A stretch of DNA of 64,000 nt from Viridibacterium sp035456105. Its GTDB lineage: Bacteria > Pseudomonadota > Gammaproteobacteria > Burkholderiales > Rhodocyclaceae. Location of the stretch: assembly GCA_035456105.1 (NCBI GenBank), contig DATIDV010000017.1, forward strand, positions 620,001 to 684,000, read 5' to 3'. The translations under genes were made by a program, and so were the position numbers. How positions within the stretch are numbered: position 1 is the stretch's first letter; each line of letters opens with the position of its first letter. The notes below the pieces were generated by a model. It saw only the letters and a program-made list of their open reading frames with translations. It was not told the origin of the DNA and ran no database searches. Of this stretch, positions 43,817 through 53,813 are shown one piece after another.

Positions 43817-43864
43817 TCCCTACACTGAGCCCGGCAGGCTCCCGAGTTGTCTGCCAGCTCAATA

Positions 43865-43900
43865 AAAAAGCCGTTCCCGCTTACGCCGGAACGGCTTTTT
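43865..43900. terminator. Bidirectional intrinsic terminator
   Basis: A stem of AAAAAGCCGTTCC / GGAACGGCTTTTT with a 10-base loop, giving U-runs on both strands. It terminates tRNA-Pro on the plus strand and the DUF1501 gene on the minus strand. Confidence 0.92.
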
Positions 43901-43925
43901 CATTTGCCGCGACCACCCGTCACAA

Positions 43926-45353
43926 TCAGCTCATGAAACCCAGATCGCGCGTGCTGAAGTTGCCGATGTTGGGGGCAATGAGATTCAGATTGCTGTCACC
44001 GACACCGAACCACCTGGCCATCGTGCCGGCGTACTGATCGACCGAGTTCCTGGGCAGCAGGCGGCCTGAGCCGACATCGTCCGTCGTGCCCATGGCCACG
44101 ACAGGGAAGGCGCCGTAGATGTCGCCACCCTTGACCGCGCCGCCGACCACGAAGTGATGCGCGCCCCAGCCGTGGTCTGAGCCGTCGCCATTGCTGGTCA
44201 GCGTGCGGCCGAAGTCGGAGGCCGTGAATAGCGTGGCCTGCTTGTCGACGCCCAGCGCGACGGTGGCCTTGTAGAAATAGTCGATGGCGCCCGCCAGCTG
44301 CGTGTGCAGCGCCGCTTGCGCGACGATCTGGTTGTCATGGGTGTCGAAGCCACCGAGGCTGACGAAGAACACCTGACGCTTGGCGCCCAGCGTGCTGTTC
44401 ACGGCGATCAGGCGGGCCACGATCTGCAGCTGCTGGGCGAGGCGATTATTGGCCTGTGCGCCGAGTGCCACGCGGGCATCGGTGGCGGGCACGCTGGTCA
44501 GTGCCGAGCTGACCAGACTGGCTGCGTCAATCGAGCGCCCCACGACACTGGCGTGGTCCTGCTCCAGCGCATTGCTGCTGCCCTGGCGGATGAGCGAGCG
44601 CAATGCGCTGGCACCGCCGTTGGTGCCCGTGCCGGAACCGAACAGGTTGATGGTGGCGCCGGCCGCATTGATGGCGGTCGCGCCACCGGTGCCGATCTGG
44701 TACTGGAAGATGCTCTGGCCCGACAGGAACACGGCGTTCCCGGAGGCCGATATCGCCGTGAAGATGGAATTGGTGTTGGCGCTGGCGAACATGTCGCCGA
44801 GGCGACCACCCCAGCCGATCTTGCCGCCTTCGGGACTGAAGGCCTGCCAGGTCGCCTGCTGGTCGTTGTGCGAGAACAGCTTGGGTGGCGTGGCCACCTT
44901 GCCGGCCTTGTACTGCGCGGCATCGGTGATGGGGGTGATCAGTGGCCCGACATTGGCGACCACAGCGGCCTTGCCGGAGGCGAACAGGGCCTGCAGCGGG
45001 GCGAGTTCGGTCGACAGCGCGAACTGGCGGCCCGAGCCTTGCGAGGTGGCCGGCACGATTTCCAGCAGACTGGTGCGATCCAGTGCGATGCCGCCGGCCG
45101 ACACGGTGCCGCCACGGGCTGCGGCATAGGTCGCGTGCGAGCCGGTGTCATAGGGCATGACGGTGTTGTTGTGGTCATTGCCGCCGTTGAGAAAGATGCA
45201 GACGAGCGCCTTGTAGTCGGAGGGGGCGGTTTGTGCCGCCGCCGAGCCGATGCCTGCGAGATTCAGCGCGAACGGTGTGGCGCTGCCCAGCGTGCCGAGT
45301 GCGGCGGCGCGCTTGAGGAATTCACGACGTGATGCCGAGCCGATCAGATGCAT
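43926..45353 (-). CDS. DUF1501 domain protein (Tat-exported)
   Basis: A 475-residue protein with a twin-arginine signal (ASRREFLKRAAALGTLG, then hydrophobic). DUF1501 hallmarks are LVCIFLNGGNDHNNTV, an LFSHNDQQATW region and VSLGGFDTHDNQ with metal-ligand-type residues (sulfatase-like fold). It is always found with a DUF1800 partner, which lies 7 bases upstream on the same strand. Function of the pair is unknown. ATG at 45353 was preferred to a longer frame. Confidence 0.92.
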   Translation of the reverse strand: MHLIGSASRREFLKRAAALGTLGSATPFALNLAGIGSAAAQTAPSDYKALVCIFLNGGNDHNNTVMPYDTGSHATYAAARGGTVSAGGIALDRTSLLEIVPATSQGSGRQFALSTELAPLQALFASGKAAVVANVGPLITPITDAAQYKAGKVATPPKLFSHNDQQATWQAFSPEGGKIGWGGRLGDMFASANTNSIFTAISASGNAVFLSGQSIFQYQIGTGGATAINAAGATINLFGSGTGTNGGASALRSLIRQGSSNALEQDHASVVGRSIDAASLVSSALTSVPATDARVALGAQANNRLAQQLQIVARLIAVNSTLGAKRQVFFVSLGGFDTHDNQIVAQAALHTQLAGAIDYFYKATVALGVDKQATLFTASDFGRTLTSNGDGSDHGWGAHHFVVGGAVKGGDIYGAFPVVAMGTTDDVGSGRLLPRNSVDQYAGTMARWFGVGDSNLNLIAPNIGNFSTRDLGFMS

Positions 45354-45360
45354 GGTGTGC

Positions 45361-47127
45361 TCATTTCTGGACGATGTAGTCGGGCGAGGCCATCGCAAGG
45401 AAGATGGCGAGATACACGCGATTCTTGCGCGCCGTATCCATGGCGGTAGCGCTACCGGTGATGGTAATCGATGTGACGGCGTTGATGATCTGTGTGCGCG
45501 TCGCGGCCTTCATGCCATTGGCAAGCAGCAGCAGGTTGATGCGGTCGACCAGTTGCGTCGGGTTGTCGGCCAGTGCCAGCTCGTTGGCGTAGTTGGCGAG
45601 CACGCGATCAGCCGTCTGGCCTGAACTCGAACCCGGCCCGTTCGGAATCACGCCCTGCATGTAGTTGAGGTAGCCGGCCACCGAGGTTTCGTGGGTGATC
45701 TGCATTTCCGGCGCGACCAGACCATTGGTGGCGGCCACCGTATTCGGCGGCACATAGCCGGGCCGGTAGAAGTTGAACACCGAGGGCGAGCGCAGCGGTA
45801 CCTGCCCGAGGGCCGAGTTGGCCGCACTGGTGTCGCCGATGGCGTAGCGCGTCGAGGCCGTGCCGGCATTGAAGGCGCGCCCCCAGTTGGCGAGGCGGAT
45901 GACGGGCTCGCGCAGTTTGCCGAAGTTATTGCCTTGCGCGGTGGTCAGGTCACGTGCTTCGCTGTCGAGCAGGATCGCGCGGATCACCGCCTTCATGTCG
46001 CCACGCACGCCGCTGCCGTTGTTGTTGAAGGCCGCTGCAACACGCGCCACATAGGCCGGGCTCGGATTGCTGGTCACCAGGCGCTGGATCAGCTGCTTGC
46101 CGATGAAGGGGCCGACATTGGGGTGATTGAACAGGGTATCGAGCGCGACATTCAGGCTGGCGGCCGGGTTGGCCGTGCCCTGCGCAGGAATCGTCACGCC
46201 GAGGAAGGTCTTGGCCGTGATCGAATGGAATTTCGGGTAGGCCTGCATCGGTATGACATCGCGATTCGGATCCTGTGCGCTACTACCACCGTAAAAGCGC
46301 GTATCGGTGATGTCCGGCCCGCCCCAGCTCCAGCCCGTGAACACCTTGGCGAGACCGCTGACGTCGGCGTTCGTGTAAGTCTCGACAGGCAGCCCGCTGA
46401 CCAGCTTGGGCGTGCCATCCAGATTGAGCTGGTACAGGCCGATGGTGAACAGCTGCATCACCTCGCGCGCATAGTTCTCGTCGGGCACGCGACCGGTGGC
46501 CGTGTTCTCCTTCTGGTTGTGGATATGCGTCAGATAGACGCCCATCGCCGGGTGCAGGGAAATATCCTGCAGCAGTGTGCGGAAGTTGCCAAAGGCGTTG
46601 CGCCCGAGCATGTCGTAGTACGAGGCCACGCCGCGCACCGTTTCGCCATCACCGTCGAAGGACACGACGAAGATCTGCGACATGGCGAAGGCCATGCGCT
46701 GGCGCAACTGGTCCTGACCTGTGAGGGCGCGCTTCCAGAAGCTTTCCCAGAAGATGTTCTGTGTCTGGCTGGCGGTCGGGAACTGGTCGACGTATTCCAG
46801 ATGCGAGACCTGCGTGCGCTCGAATTCGCGCTCGACCCAGGTCTCGGCATTGGTACTGGTGATGGCGTCGATCGAGGCCTGCGTCGGGCCGAAGCTGGCC
46901 TGGATCAGAAGACGGGCCGCACCCTGCTGGGTGACCGTTGCGCCCGGCAGTGTTGTCGTCGGGGTGTTTTCAGCAGGTGTCGTTGTGCCGGGTGGCGGGC
47001 CGGATGGCGCGCTGCTGGATGCGGCGGGAGCACTTCCGCCACCTCCACCTCCACCACCACCACCGCCGCCGCAGGCGACCAATGCGCCGCTCAGCAACAA
47101 TACTGCCCATATTTTCATTTGCCGCAT
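45361..47127 (-). CDS. DUF1800 domain lipoprotein
   Basis: A 588-residue protein with a lipobox (LLLSGALVAC, cysteine near residue 19) followed at once by a run of 12 glycines and a Ser/Pro/Thr-rich linker to about residue 65. The DUF1800 body follows (RLLIQASFGPTQ, LTGQDQLRQRMAFAMSQ, YAREVMQLFTIGL, HPNVGPFIGKQLIQRLV). GAGGG lies 8 bases before the ATG. It is co-transcribed with DUF1501. The glycine run encodes a GGC/GGT repeat that may slip in replication. Confidence 0.92.
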   Translation of the reverse strand: MRQMKIWAVLLLSGALVACGGGGGGGGGGGGSAPAASSSAPSGPPPGTTTPAENTPTTTLPGATVTQQGAARLLIQASFGPTQASIDAITSTNAETWVEREFERTQVSHLEYVDQFPTASQTQNIFWESFWKRALTGQDQLRQRMAFAMSQIFVVSFDGDGETVRGVASYYDMLGRNAFGNFRTLLQDISLHPAMGVYLTHIHNQKENTATGRVPDENYAREVMQLFTIGLYQLNLDGTPKLVSGLPVETYTNADVSGLAKVFTGWSWGGPDITDTRFYGGSSAQDPNRDVIPMQAYPKFHSITAKTFLGVTIPAQGTANPAASLNVALDTLFNHPNVGPFIGKQLIQRLVTSNPSPAYVARVAAAFNNNGSGVRGDMKAVIRAILLDSEARDLTTAQGNNFGKLREPVIRLANWGRAFNAGTASTRYAIGDTSAANSALGQVPLRSPSVFNFYRPGYVPPNTVAATNGLVAPEMQITHETSVAGYLNYMQGVIPNGPGSSSGQTADRVLANYANELALADNPTQLVDRINLLLLANGMKAATRTQIINAVTSITITGSATAMDTARKNRVYLAIFLAMASPDYIVQK

Positions 47128-47406
47128 GTGCAGCGCCCTCTCGATTGATCAGCTGACTTGAATGTCGGGTTCTTGATGTCCGACAAATTCTAGTCGGGCG
47201 TTTTCGGGCGAGAAAAAGCACTGACCGGCGGGGATTGATGCGGGATAGATGGGGTGCGCCGTGCTTTTCAGCAGGGCCGGACGGCTTGAAAAGGGGCGTG
47301 GCCGGAAGTTGGAATGCGACCGCGCCTGCCCGATCAATTCGGCGATAATCGAGCGCCCGGTGCGCGCAGCACGCGTTTGCCGCCCCATCCAATCAAAAGA
47401 GACTGC

Positions 47407-48684
47407 ATGAGCCACCCCTCTGCCTGGCGAGTACTGCTGACGCGACGCATGTTGATCTGCGTATTCACCGGTTTTTCGTCCGGCCTGCCCCTCTACCTGC
47501 TGCTCAATCTGGTGCCGGCCTGGCTCAGGACAGAAGGCCTGAGCCTCAAGGCCATCGGCGCTTTCGCGCTGATCCAGTTTCCCTATACGTGGAAGTTTGT
47601 CTGGTCGCCGCTGCTCGACCGCTATGCCCTGCCCTGGCTCGGGCGGCGTCGTGGCTGGATGGCGTCGGCGCACATCGGCCTGCTGGCCGCCGTGGCCTGG
47701 CTCGGTCAGCTCTCGCCGAAAGACGATCTCGTCTTCGTGTTGGTGCTCACTGCCAGCGTGGCCTTCCTCTCGGCAACGCTGGATATCGTGCTCGACGCTT
47801 TCCGTCGCGAAATCCTGCACGACGAAGAGCTGGGTCTCGGCAGCGCAGTGCACGTCAATGCCTATCGGCTGGCCGGCCTCGTGCCGGGCTCGCTGGCGCT
47901 GATCCTCGCCGACCACCTGCCCTGGAGTCAGGTGTTTGTCATAACCGCAGCCTTCATGCTGCCCGGCCTGATCATGACGCTCATGGTCAGCGAGCCCCTC
48001 GCAGCGCGCGCCGCGCCACGCACACTGCGTGAGGCGGTCATCGAGCCCTTCCACGAATTCTTCCACCGCAACGGCGTGCGCACTGCGCTGCTGATTCTCG
48101 CCTTCATCCTGCTCTACAAGCTTGGCGACTCGCTGTGCACGGCGCTCGCCACACCGTTCTATCTGGACATGGGCTACTCCAAGACCGACATCGGCCTCGT
48201 CGCCAAGAATGCCGGCCTGTGGCCCAGCGTCATCGGTGGCTTGCTCGGTGGCCTGTGGATGGTGCGCATCGGCATCAATCGCGCGCTGTGGCTGTTCGGC
48301 TTCGTGCAGATGCTGGCCATCCTCGGCTTCGCCTGGCTGGCCTGGCTCGGCACGGCCGAGCCCGACGCGTCGCGGCTGGTCGTACTCGCCATCGTGATCG
48401 GCATCGAAGCGCTGGGTGTCGGTCTCGGCACGGCGGCCTTCGTCGCCTTCATTGCACGCAGCACGCATCCGGCCTACACGGCTACCCAACTGGCATTGTT
48501 CACCAGTCTCATGGCGGTGCCACGCACCCTCATCAACGCCTCGGCGGGCTGGCTCGTCGAAAGCATGGGCTGGCTCGGCTTCTTCATCCTGTGCTTTGCG
48601 CTGGCCGTCCCCGGCATGCTGCTGCTCCTCAAGGTCGCGCCCTGGCGTGACACACCAGAGACCTCTACCCAATCCCTAACATGA
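47407..48684 (+). CDS. ampG: AmpG-type muropeptide permease (MFS)
   Basis: A 425-residue MFS protein with 12 predicted helices. The AmpG signature is visible: GFSSGLPLYLLLNLVPAWLR, then FKFVWSPLLDRY-like TWKFVWSPLLDRY and the cytosolic loop before GRRRGWM. AmpG imports anhydro-muropeptides for cell-wall recycling. It overlaps the SMUG1-like gene by 4 bases (ATGA-type), so the two are co-translated, an unexpected pairing. Confidence 0.92.
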   Translation: MSHPSAWRVLLTRRMLICVFTGFSSGLPLYLLLNLVPAWLRTEGLSLKAIGAFALIQFPYTWKFVWSPLLDRYALPWLGRRRGWMASAHIGLLAAVAWLGQLSPKDDLVFVLVLTASVAFLSATLDIVLDAFRREILHDEELGLGSAVHVNAYRLAGLVPGSLALILADHLPWSQVFVITAAFMLPGLIMTLMVSEPLAARAAPRTLREAVIEPFHEFFHRNGVRTALLILAFILLYKLGDSLCTALATPFYLDMGYSKTDIGLVAKNAGLWPSVIGGLLGGLWMVRIGINRALWLFGFVQMLAILGFAWLAWLGTAEPDASRLVVLAIVIGIEALGVGLGTAAFVAFIARSTHPAYTATQLALFTSLMAVPRTLINASAGWLVESMGWLGFFILCFALAVPGMLLLLKVAPWRDTPETSTQSLT

Positions 48685-49403
48685 ACAAGAGCGACACCCT
48701 CATCAAAGCGGCCCGTGACCTCTCCGCGCAGGTCGACGCCATGCGCTTCGCCGCACCCATCAGCCATGTCTACAACCCGCTCGACTACGCCTGGGCGCCG
48801 CACGAGATCTACCTGCGCCGCTTCGGCAATAGCGCCAAGAAGGTGGTCTTCGTCGGCATGAATCCCGGCCCCTTCGGCATGGTGCAGGTCGGCGTGCCCT
48901 TTGGTGAAGTGGCTGCGGTGCGCGACTGGATGGGCATCGTGGCGGAAGTGAACAAGCCCGCCGAGCAGAATCCCAAGCGGCCCATCGAAGGCTTCGCTTG
49001 CGAGCGCAGCGAAGTGAGCGGGCGACGCTTGTGGGGCCTGTTCGCCGAACGCTTCGGCACCGCAGACAAATTCTTCGCCGACCATTTCGTCGCCAACTAC
49101 TGCCCGCTGGCCTTCTTCGAAGAGGGGCGCAATGCCACGCCGGACAAGCTGCCGGCGAAGGAACAACTGCCGCTGCTCGCTGCATGCGATCTGCATTTGC
49201 GCAAGATGGTCGAGACTCTGGAGCCGGAATGGGTCATCGGCGTTGGCGCGTGGGCCGAAGATCGTTCGCGCCTTGCCTGTGCGGGCCTCGACGTGCGTTA
49301 CGGTCGCGTGCTGCACCCGAGCCCGGCAAGTCCAGCGGCGAATCGTGGCTGGTCGGAAGCGGCGACGAAGCAGATGCTGGCGCAAGGCATCTGGCAGGCG
49401 TAA
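48681..49403 (+). CDS. SMUG1-type uracil-DNA glycosylase
   Basis: A 240-residue UDG-superfamily enzyme of the SMUG1 class. Motif A is VGMNPGPFGMVQVGVPFGEV near residue 60 and motif B is HPSPASPAANRGW near residue 210, matching SMUG1's active-site and intercalation motifs. It removes uracil and oxidised pyrimidines from DNA. It overlaps ampG at its start and the NUDIX gene region at its stop (TAATG). Confidence 0.92.
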   Translation: MNKSDTLIKAARDLSAQVDAMRFAAPISHVYNPLDYAWAPHEIYLRRFGNSAKKVVFVGMNPGPFGMVQVGVPFGEVAAVRDWMGIVAEVNKPAEQNPKRPIEGFACERSEVSGRRLWGLFAERFGTADKFFADHFVANYCPLAFFEEGRNATPDKLPAKEQLPLLAACDLHLRKMVETLEPEWVIGVGAWAEDRSRLACAGLDVRYGRVLHPSPASPAANRGWSEAATKQMLAQGIWQA

Positions 49404-49423
49404 TGCGCGGCGAGGCAGACAGC

Positions 49424-49969
49424 ATGAAATTCAAGAATCGTCCCAACGAATGTGTGACCACCGTCGATGGCCGCGAGATCTGGGCGTCGCGCAGTGTCAC
49501 GACAGCAGTGTGCATCCTGCTGGAGTGCGAGGGCCGCCCCTACATTCTCGTCAATCAGCGCGGCAGCGGCGTGCCGGATTTTGCCGGCTACTGGAACCTG
49601 CCCTGCGGCTATCTCGACTACGACGAGACCACCGCCGAAGCCGCCATGCGCGAAGTGTGGGAAGAGTGCGGCGTCAACTCGCTGACGCTGCTCGAATCCG
49701 CGGTCTGCGAGTTCTTCAGCCATCCATGGGATGTCGGCTCGACGCCCCTGGACAAGCGCCAGAATGTGACCATCCATCACGGCCTGTATGCCAGAGTCGA
49801 CGCGCTTCCTGCGCTGAGCAACGAGCACAATGAGCCGAATGAAACCGCTGACATCCGCTGGTTGCCATTATCCGAAGTGGATACGCTGAGCTTTGCCTTC
49901 AATCACCGTGCGCGCATCGACAAGTTTCTCGCGCATCTTGAGACGGTCGCAGGTGCGCGCTACCTGTAG
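49424..49969 (+). CDS. NUDIX hydrolase
   Basis: A 181-residue NUDIX protein. The NUDIX box reads GYLDYDETTAEAAMREVWEECG near residues 60-82 (GX5EX7REUXEEXGU pattern). The ATG at 49424 is 8 bases after GAGG; an ATG at 49403 overlaps the SMUG1 stop. It may sanitise oxidised nucleotides, consistent with its coupling to a base-excision enzyme; this is inference. Confidence 0.9.
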   Translation: MKFKNRPNECVTTVDGREIWASRSVTTAVCILLECEGRPYILVNQRGSGVPDFAGYWNLPCGYLDYDETTAEAAMREVWEECGVNSLTLLESAVCEFFSHPWDVGSTPLDKRQNVTIHHGLYARVDALPALSNEHNEPNETADIRWLPLSEVDTLSFAFNHRARIDKFLAHLETVAGARYL

Positions 49970-50049
49970 AAAGCAAGTCGCGCGTTTGCCCAGCACGCCA
50001 TGCGCTCGCTACCGCATGCTCTTCTGGCCGCCAGAAAATGCTAACGGCT

Positions 50050-52893
50050 TTATCGGGGCGCCTCGATGCGTGCAGCGAGCATCAGTACATCTTCCGGCAG
50101 GAAGGGCTTTTCGAGGCAGGGGCACTGTGTCTCTTCGAGCAGGGGCGCGATGCGAGCGGATAAGGTGTCGCCGGTCACGAAAGCCATGTGTCCGACCAGC
50201 GCGGGCCAGCGTTCGCGGATGGTTCGCCACAGGGTGATGCCGTCCATGTCCGGCATGCGCACATCGGAGAAAATCATGTCGCAGGCATGTTTGTCGAGCC
50301 AGGCCAGCGCATCCTTGCCGCTGGTCATGAGGGTTACGGCATAACCGGCGGAACGCAGGATGTCCGCCAACACCGCGCCCACTTCCATTTCGTCGTCCAC
50401 GACAAGGACGATGCCTTCCGCTTCGCCTGCCCCTGTTGATGCGGGTGGGATAACGGGGGCGGCACGTCCGGCGCGGTCGGTTGGCAGATTCAGCAGGAAG
50501 CTTGCGCCGGTGGTCTCTGCTTCGAGCACGATCTCGCCACCGTGCTCGCGCATGATGGCGCGGCTCACGGAGAGGCCAATGCCGGTGCCCGTGCCTTCAC
50601 TCTTGGTCGTGAAGAAGGGTTCAAAGATGCGGTCGCGCAGCGCCGCCGGAATGCCCGGACCATTGTCACTGACACGCAGGATCTGCGCATTACCGTGGCG
50701 CGCCGTAGCAATGCGCAGCATGCGTTCGCCGTCCTGAATGACAAGTGCCTGCTGTGCATTGACGATCAGATTAACGATGACCTGGCCGACCTGGTCGGCA
50801 TCCATGTAGATGGGCGACAGGCTGTGGTCAAGCTGCAGGTCGAGCTCGATGCCGCTGGAACGCAGGCTGTAGGCAAACAGTTCCACCGCGCCCGTGACGA
50901 CATCGTTGAGCTGCGCGGGCTTGCGCTGGACGGGCTTCTGCCGCGCCATCGACAGGAAGGTGCGCACGATGCGGCCGCAGCGATCTGCCGCCGCGTGTAT
51001 TCGGGCGGCATCGTCGCGTACGGCCGGGTCTTTTGCCTTGCCTTCGAGCAGGGCGGCGCGCCCCATCAGGATGGCGAGCGGGTTGTTGAGCTCGTGCGCC
51101 ACGCCTGCCAGCAGCGCGCCCATGGCCGATAGCTTCTCGCTCTGTCGCAACGCTTCACGCTGGCGCGCGACTTCCTGTTCGGCCAGGCGCTTCTGCGTCA
51201 AGTCCGCAATGAAGGCTGTGTAGAACTCCTGCTCACCGACGGGCGTGACGAAGATGGTGAGTTCGATCGGCAGTTCATGGCCATCAGCGTGCAGGGCTTC
51301 AAGTTGCAGGCGCCCGCCGATGATGTTCGATGCACGCGTCTCGATGTGGCGCACCATGCCTGCGCGGTGGGCTGCGCGATAGCGTTGCGGAATGATGAGG
51401 TCGGCCAGATCCTTGCCCACCGCTTCCTGCTGGGCGTGACCGAAGGTGTTCTCAGCCGCGCGGTTGAATTCGCGGATGATGCCCTGCCGGTCCACCGATA
51501 CGACGGCGAGCATGGCGTTCTCGATGATGGCGGCCTTGAAAGACTCCCCTGCCTTGAGCTGGCGCACGGCGTCATGATTGGCGGTAAACACATTGCGGGC
51601 AATGTCCACACAGGGTCGCCATCGCGCCGGTACATCGGGTGCCGGGGCCAAAGCATCGCGTGATGCGCGCTGCAGATAATCGACCAGGCGCAGGGCCGGT
51701 GCAATGAATAGCCGGCGCAGGACGAGCAGGGAGAGCAGGAAGGCCACACCTAGCGCGGCCAGGATGAAGGCGTAAGGAATGACCCGTGGCCAGATCAACT
51801 TGTAGAGGCTCGCATCGGGTACCAGATGCACCAGACGCCAAGGGGCGTACTCGACGCTATTTACGCTGACAAACTGGCCTGACTGCGCCCGTGGCTTACC
51901 CTTGAGTTGCATCGCGCGCGCCACAACATCGCTGCTGAGGCCGGCAATGCCGAGATCGCTGATGCGCAGGATGTGATCCGGCCCAATGCCATTGGTATCG
52001 GCCAGCACGTAGCCCTTGTCATCGACAATCAGGCGGCGACCAATTGCGGGCCATTTTTCAAGAAACTGCTGCAAGGTCGCGAGACGGAAGTCCGTACCGA
52101 CGATGCCACGGAACGTGCCATCGACATACACGGGCGCGCCGTGACTGACCATCGCACCGGTACCGAAGGCATCGATGTAAGGCGTGACCCAGTAAGGGCT
52201 ATGGCGCGGGTTTCTCGCAGGCATGCCGTCGAGGTAGATGTCGTAATTGAAGTAGCTGGACAAGGCGGCGCGCATGTTCATGTGGCCTTGCGCTTCAACC
52301 ATATTGTGGCTAGTCACCCAAGGATAGAGCACGAGCAGATCGCGCGTGGCAGCAAGATAGTAGGACCACTCAAAGAGCGGCGTGGTCCGGTGCGTCAATG
52401 CGACCATCTCGAAGAACTCTCGGGCCTGATCAATCTCTACCAGACGCTCGCGCGGGAACGCCTTGCCGGCGCCGGCCCAGAAAGCTTGACCCATTGCTTC
52501 ACGTCGCGCGGCGGGCAAGGCATCCAGCGCATAACCGTCCGTCGCGCTTGGCGCCGTGCGCTGTCCGAAGTACTGGCGCGAGGCGTCCTGGTATGTCGGC
52601 GGATTGGCGAGTAGACCTTGCATACGCAGCTGCATGCGCAGGACATGGTCGCTGGCCTGCTTGGCGACCCCGTCGAGGGCATAGGCGACGGAGCGGTCGC
52701 TCTCGATCAAGGTTTCAAGCAGATGCGCGTGATACTCGCGATACTGCATTGCGGCCAGCGCGCAGACAATGATGAAGAGTGGCAAGACAAGGAGCAGTGA
52801 CAGACGTCGGTGGCTGACCTGAAGTTGATGGTTTTCAAGCGCGCTGGCCAGGCCTTTGTTTGCCGTATCTTCATTTGCCATATACATGTTCAC
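50050..52893 (-). CDS. Hybrid sensor histidine kinase with sensor, PAS and receiver domains
   Basis: A 947-residue protein. Two membrane helices (about 33-53 and 380-400) flank a large dCACHE-like periplasmic sensor with YPWVTSHNMVEAQGHMN and a PVYVDGTFRGIVGTDFRL segment. A PAS domain (about 455-575), HisKA (phosphorylated His in AGVAHELNNPLAILMGR), HATPase (NLIVNAQQALV, DNGPGI, GTGIGLSVSRAIM) and a C-terminal receiver (Asp in MIFSDVRMPDMDG) follow. The GTG start overlaps the stop of the upstream regulator gene; ATG codons at 52887 and 52881 are alternatives. Confidence 0.92.
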   Translation of the reverse strand: MNMYMANEDTANKGLASALENHQLQVSHRRLSLLLVLPLFIIVCALAAMQYREYHAHLLETLIESDRSVAYALDGVAKQASDHVLRMQLRMQGLLANPPTYQDASRQYFGQRTAPSATDGYALDALPAARREAMGQAFWAGAGKAFPRERLVEIDQAREFFEMVALTHRTTPLFEWSYYLAATRDLLVLYPWVTSHNMVEAQGHMNMRAALSSYFNYDIYLDGMPARNPRHSPYWVTPYIDAFGTGAMVSHGAPVYVDGTFRGIVGTDFRLATLQQFLEKWPAIGRRLIVDDKGYVLADTNGIGPDHILRISDLGIAGLSSDVVARAMQLKGKPRAQSGQFVSVNSVEYAPWRLVHLVPDASLYKLIWPRVIPYAFILAALGVAFLLSLLVLRRLFIAPALRLVDYLQRASRDALAPAPDVPARWRPCVDIARNVFTANHDAVRQLKAGESFKAAIIENAMLAVVSVDRQGIIREFNRAAENTFGHAQQEAVGKDLADLIIPQRYRAAHRAGMVRHIETRASNIIGGRLQLEALHADGHELPIELTIFVTPVGEQEFYTAFIADLTQKRLAEQEVARQREALRQSEKLSAMGALLAGVAHELNNPLAILMGRAALLEGKAKDPAVRDDAARIHAAADRCGRIVRTFLSMARQKPVQRKPAQLNDVVTGAVELFAYSLRSSGIELDLQLDHSLSPIYMDADQVGQVIVNLIVNAQQALVIQDGERMLRIATARHGNAQILRVSDNGPGIPAALRDRIFEPFFTTKSEGTGTGIGLSVSRAIMREHGGEIVLEAETTGASFLLNLPTDRAGRAAPVIPPASTGAGEAEGIVLVVDDEMEVGAVLADILRSAGYAVTLMTSGKDALAWLDKHACDMIFSDVRMPDMDGITLWRTIRERWPALVGHMAFVTGDTLSARIAPLLEETQCPCLEKPFLPEDVLMLAARIEAPR

Positions 52894-53609
52894 GTCGGTA
52901 CGAACATGTAGCCCGCACCGCGTATGGTCTTCAGCACATCGGGTTTTTCGGGGTCGAGTTCGATCTTGCGGCGCAGACGCATGATGCGCAGATCGATCGA
53001 TCGGTCGATAACATCCCAGCCGCGTTTGTGGGCCTGCTCCATCAGCTGGTCGCGATTGAGTATGCGATGCGGATTGTCGGCGAAGACCTTGAGCAGGTCG
53101 AACTCCATGGCGGTCAGCGGAATTTCGCCGCCATCTGCGGCAAACAGGCGATGGCGCTGCAGATCCAGCGTGCAGCGCCCGAAGCGGACCTTGTAGTTGC
53201 CCGTTGCGTGCTGCGCCTGACCAAGCGTGGCCGAGCGAGCTGCAGCGCGTCGCAAGACGCTCTTGATGCGCGCCGAGAGCTCGCGCAGATCGAAGGGCTT
53301 GGCGATGTAGTCGTCTGCGCCGAGTTCGAGACCAATGATGCGATCGATCACGTCGGCGGCGGTTGTCAGCATGACGATGCCCATAGCCGGGTGTGCTTCA
53401 CGCAGCCAGCGCGCCAGCGACAGGCCGTCTTCGCCCGGCATGCGGATATCGAGGATGGCCAGATCCGGCACTTCGGCGCTCACGGCAGCGCGTGCCGCGG
53501 CGGCGTCCGCAGCGGTGCGTACAGAGAACTGTGGCGAGAAGTGTTCAAGCGCGATGTCGCGCAATTCCTGCTCGTCGTCCACAAACAGAAGCTTGGGTAA
53601 TGCAGTCAT
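52890..53609 (-). CDS. OmpR-family response regulator
   Basis: A 239-residue regulator. The receiver begins LLFVDDEQELRD, with phospho-acceptor Asp in LAILDIRMPGEDG near residue 52 and the KPF lysine near 103. The C-terminal winged helix (LTAMEFDLLKVFADNPHRIL, SIDLRIMRLRRKIE) is OmpR-type. The stop overlaps the hybrid kinase start, so they form a two-component pair. ATG at 53609 chosen; longer frame has no ribosome-binding site. Confidence 0.92.
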   Translation of the reverse strand: MTALPKLLFVDDEQELRDIALEHFSPQFSVRTAADAAAARAAVSAEVPDLAILDIRMPGEDGLSLARWLREAHPAMGIVMLTTAADVIDRIIGLELGADDYIAKPFDLRELSARIKSVLRRAAARSATLGQAQHATGNYKVRFGRCTLDLQRHRLFAADGGEIPLTAMEFDLLKVFADNPHRILNRDQLMEQAHKRGWDVIDRSIDLRIMRLRRKIELDPEKPDVLKTIRGAGYMFVPT

Positions 53610-53813
53610 CGCAATCCGGGTGCTGGCAAGAACTCCCGCAAGTATGCCGCGAAGATACCCCTTCGGGCAGGCACTGAAACAATTGAAACCGGGGGCGAAG
53701 CAGCACTGATACATGGGGCTGGGAAACTGCTTACACCGGAAAACACATCAAGTAATGCCGGGTCGCCTTTGGCAAAACTTATCAACTCACTCTGACTAAA
53801 AAGGAAATTCATC

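Noticed and set aside
47149..48672. 507-residue minus-strand open frame
   Set aside because: It lies opposite ampG, which has a clear family match and helices; the antisense frame is rich in His, Gln and Arg with no motif.
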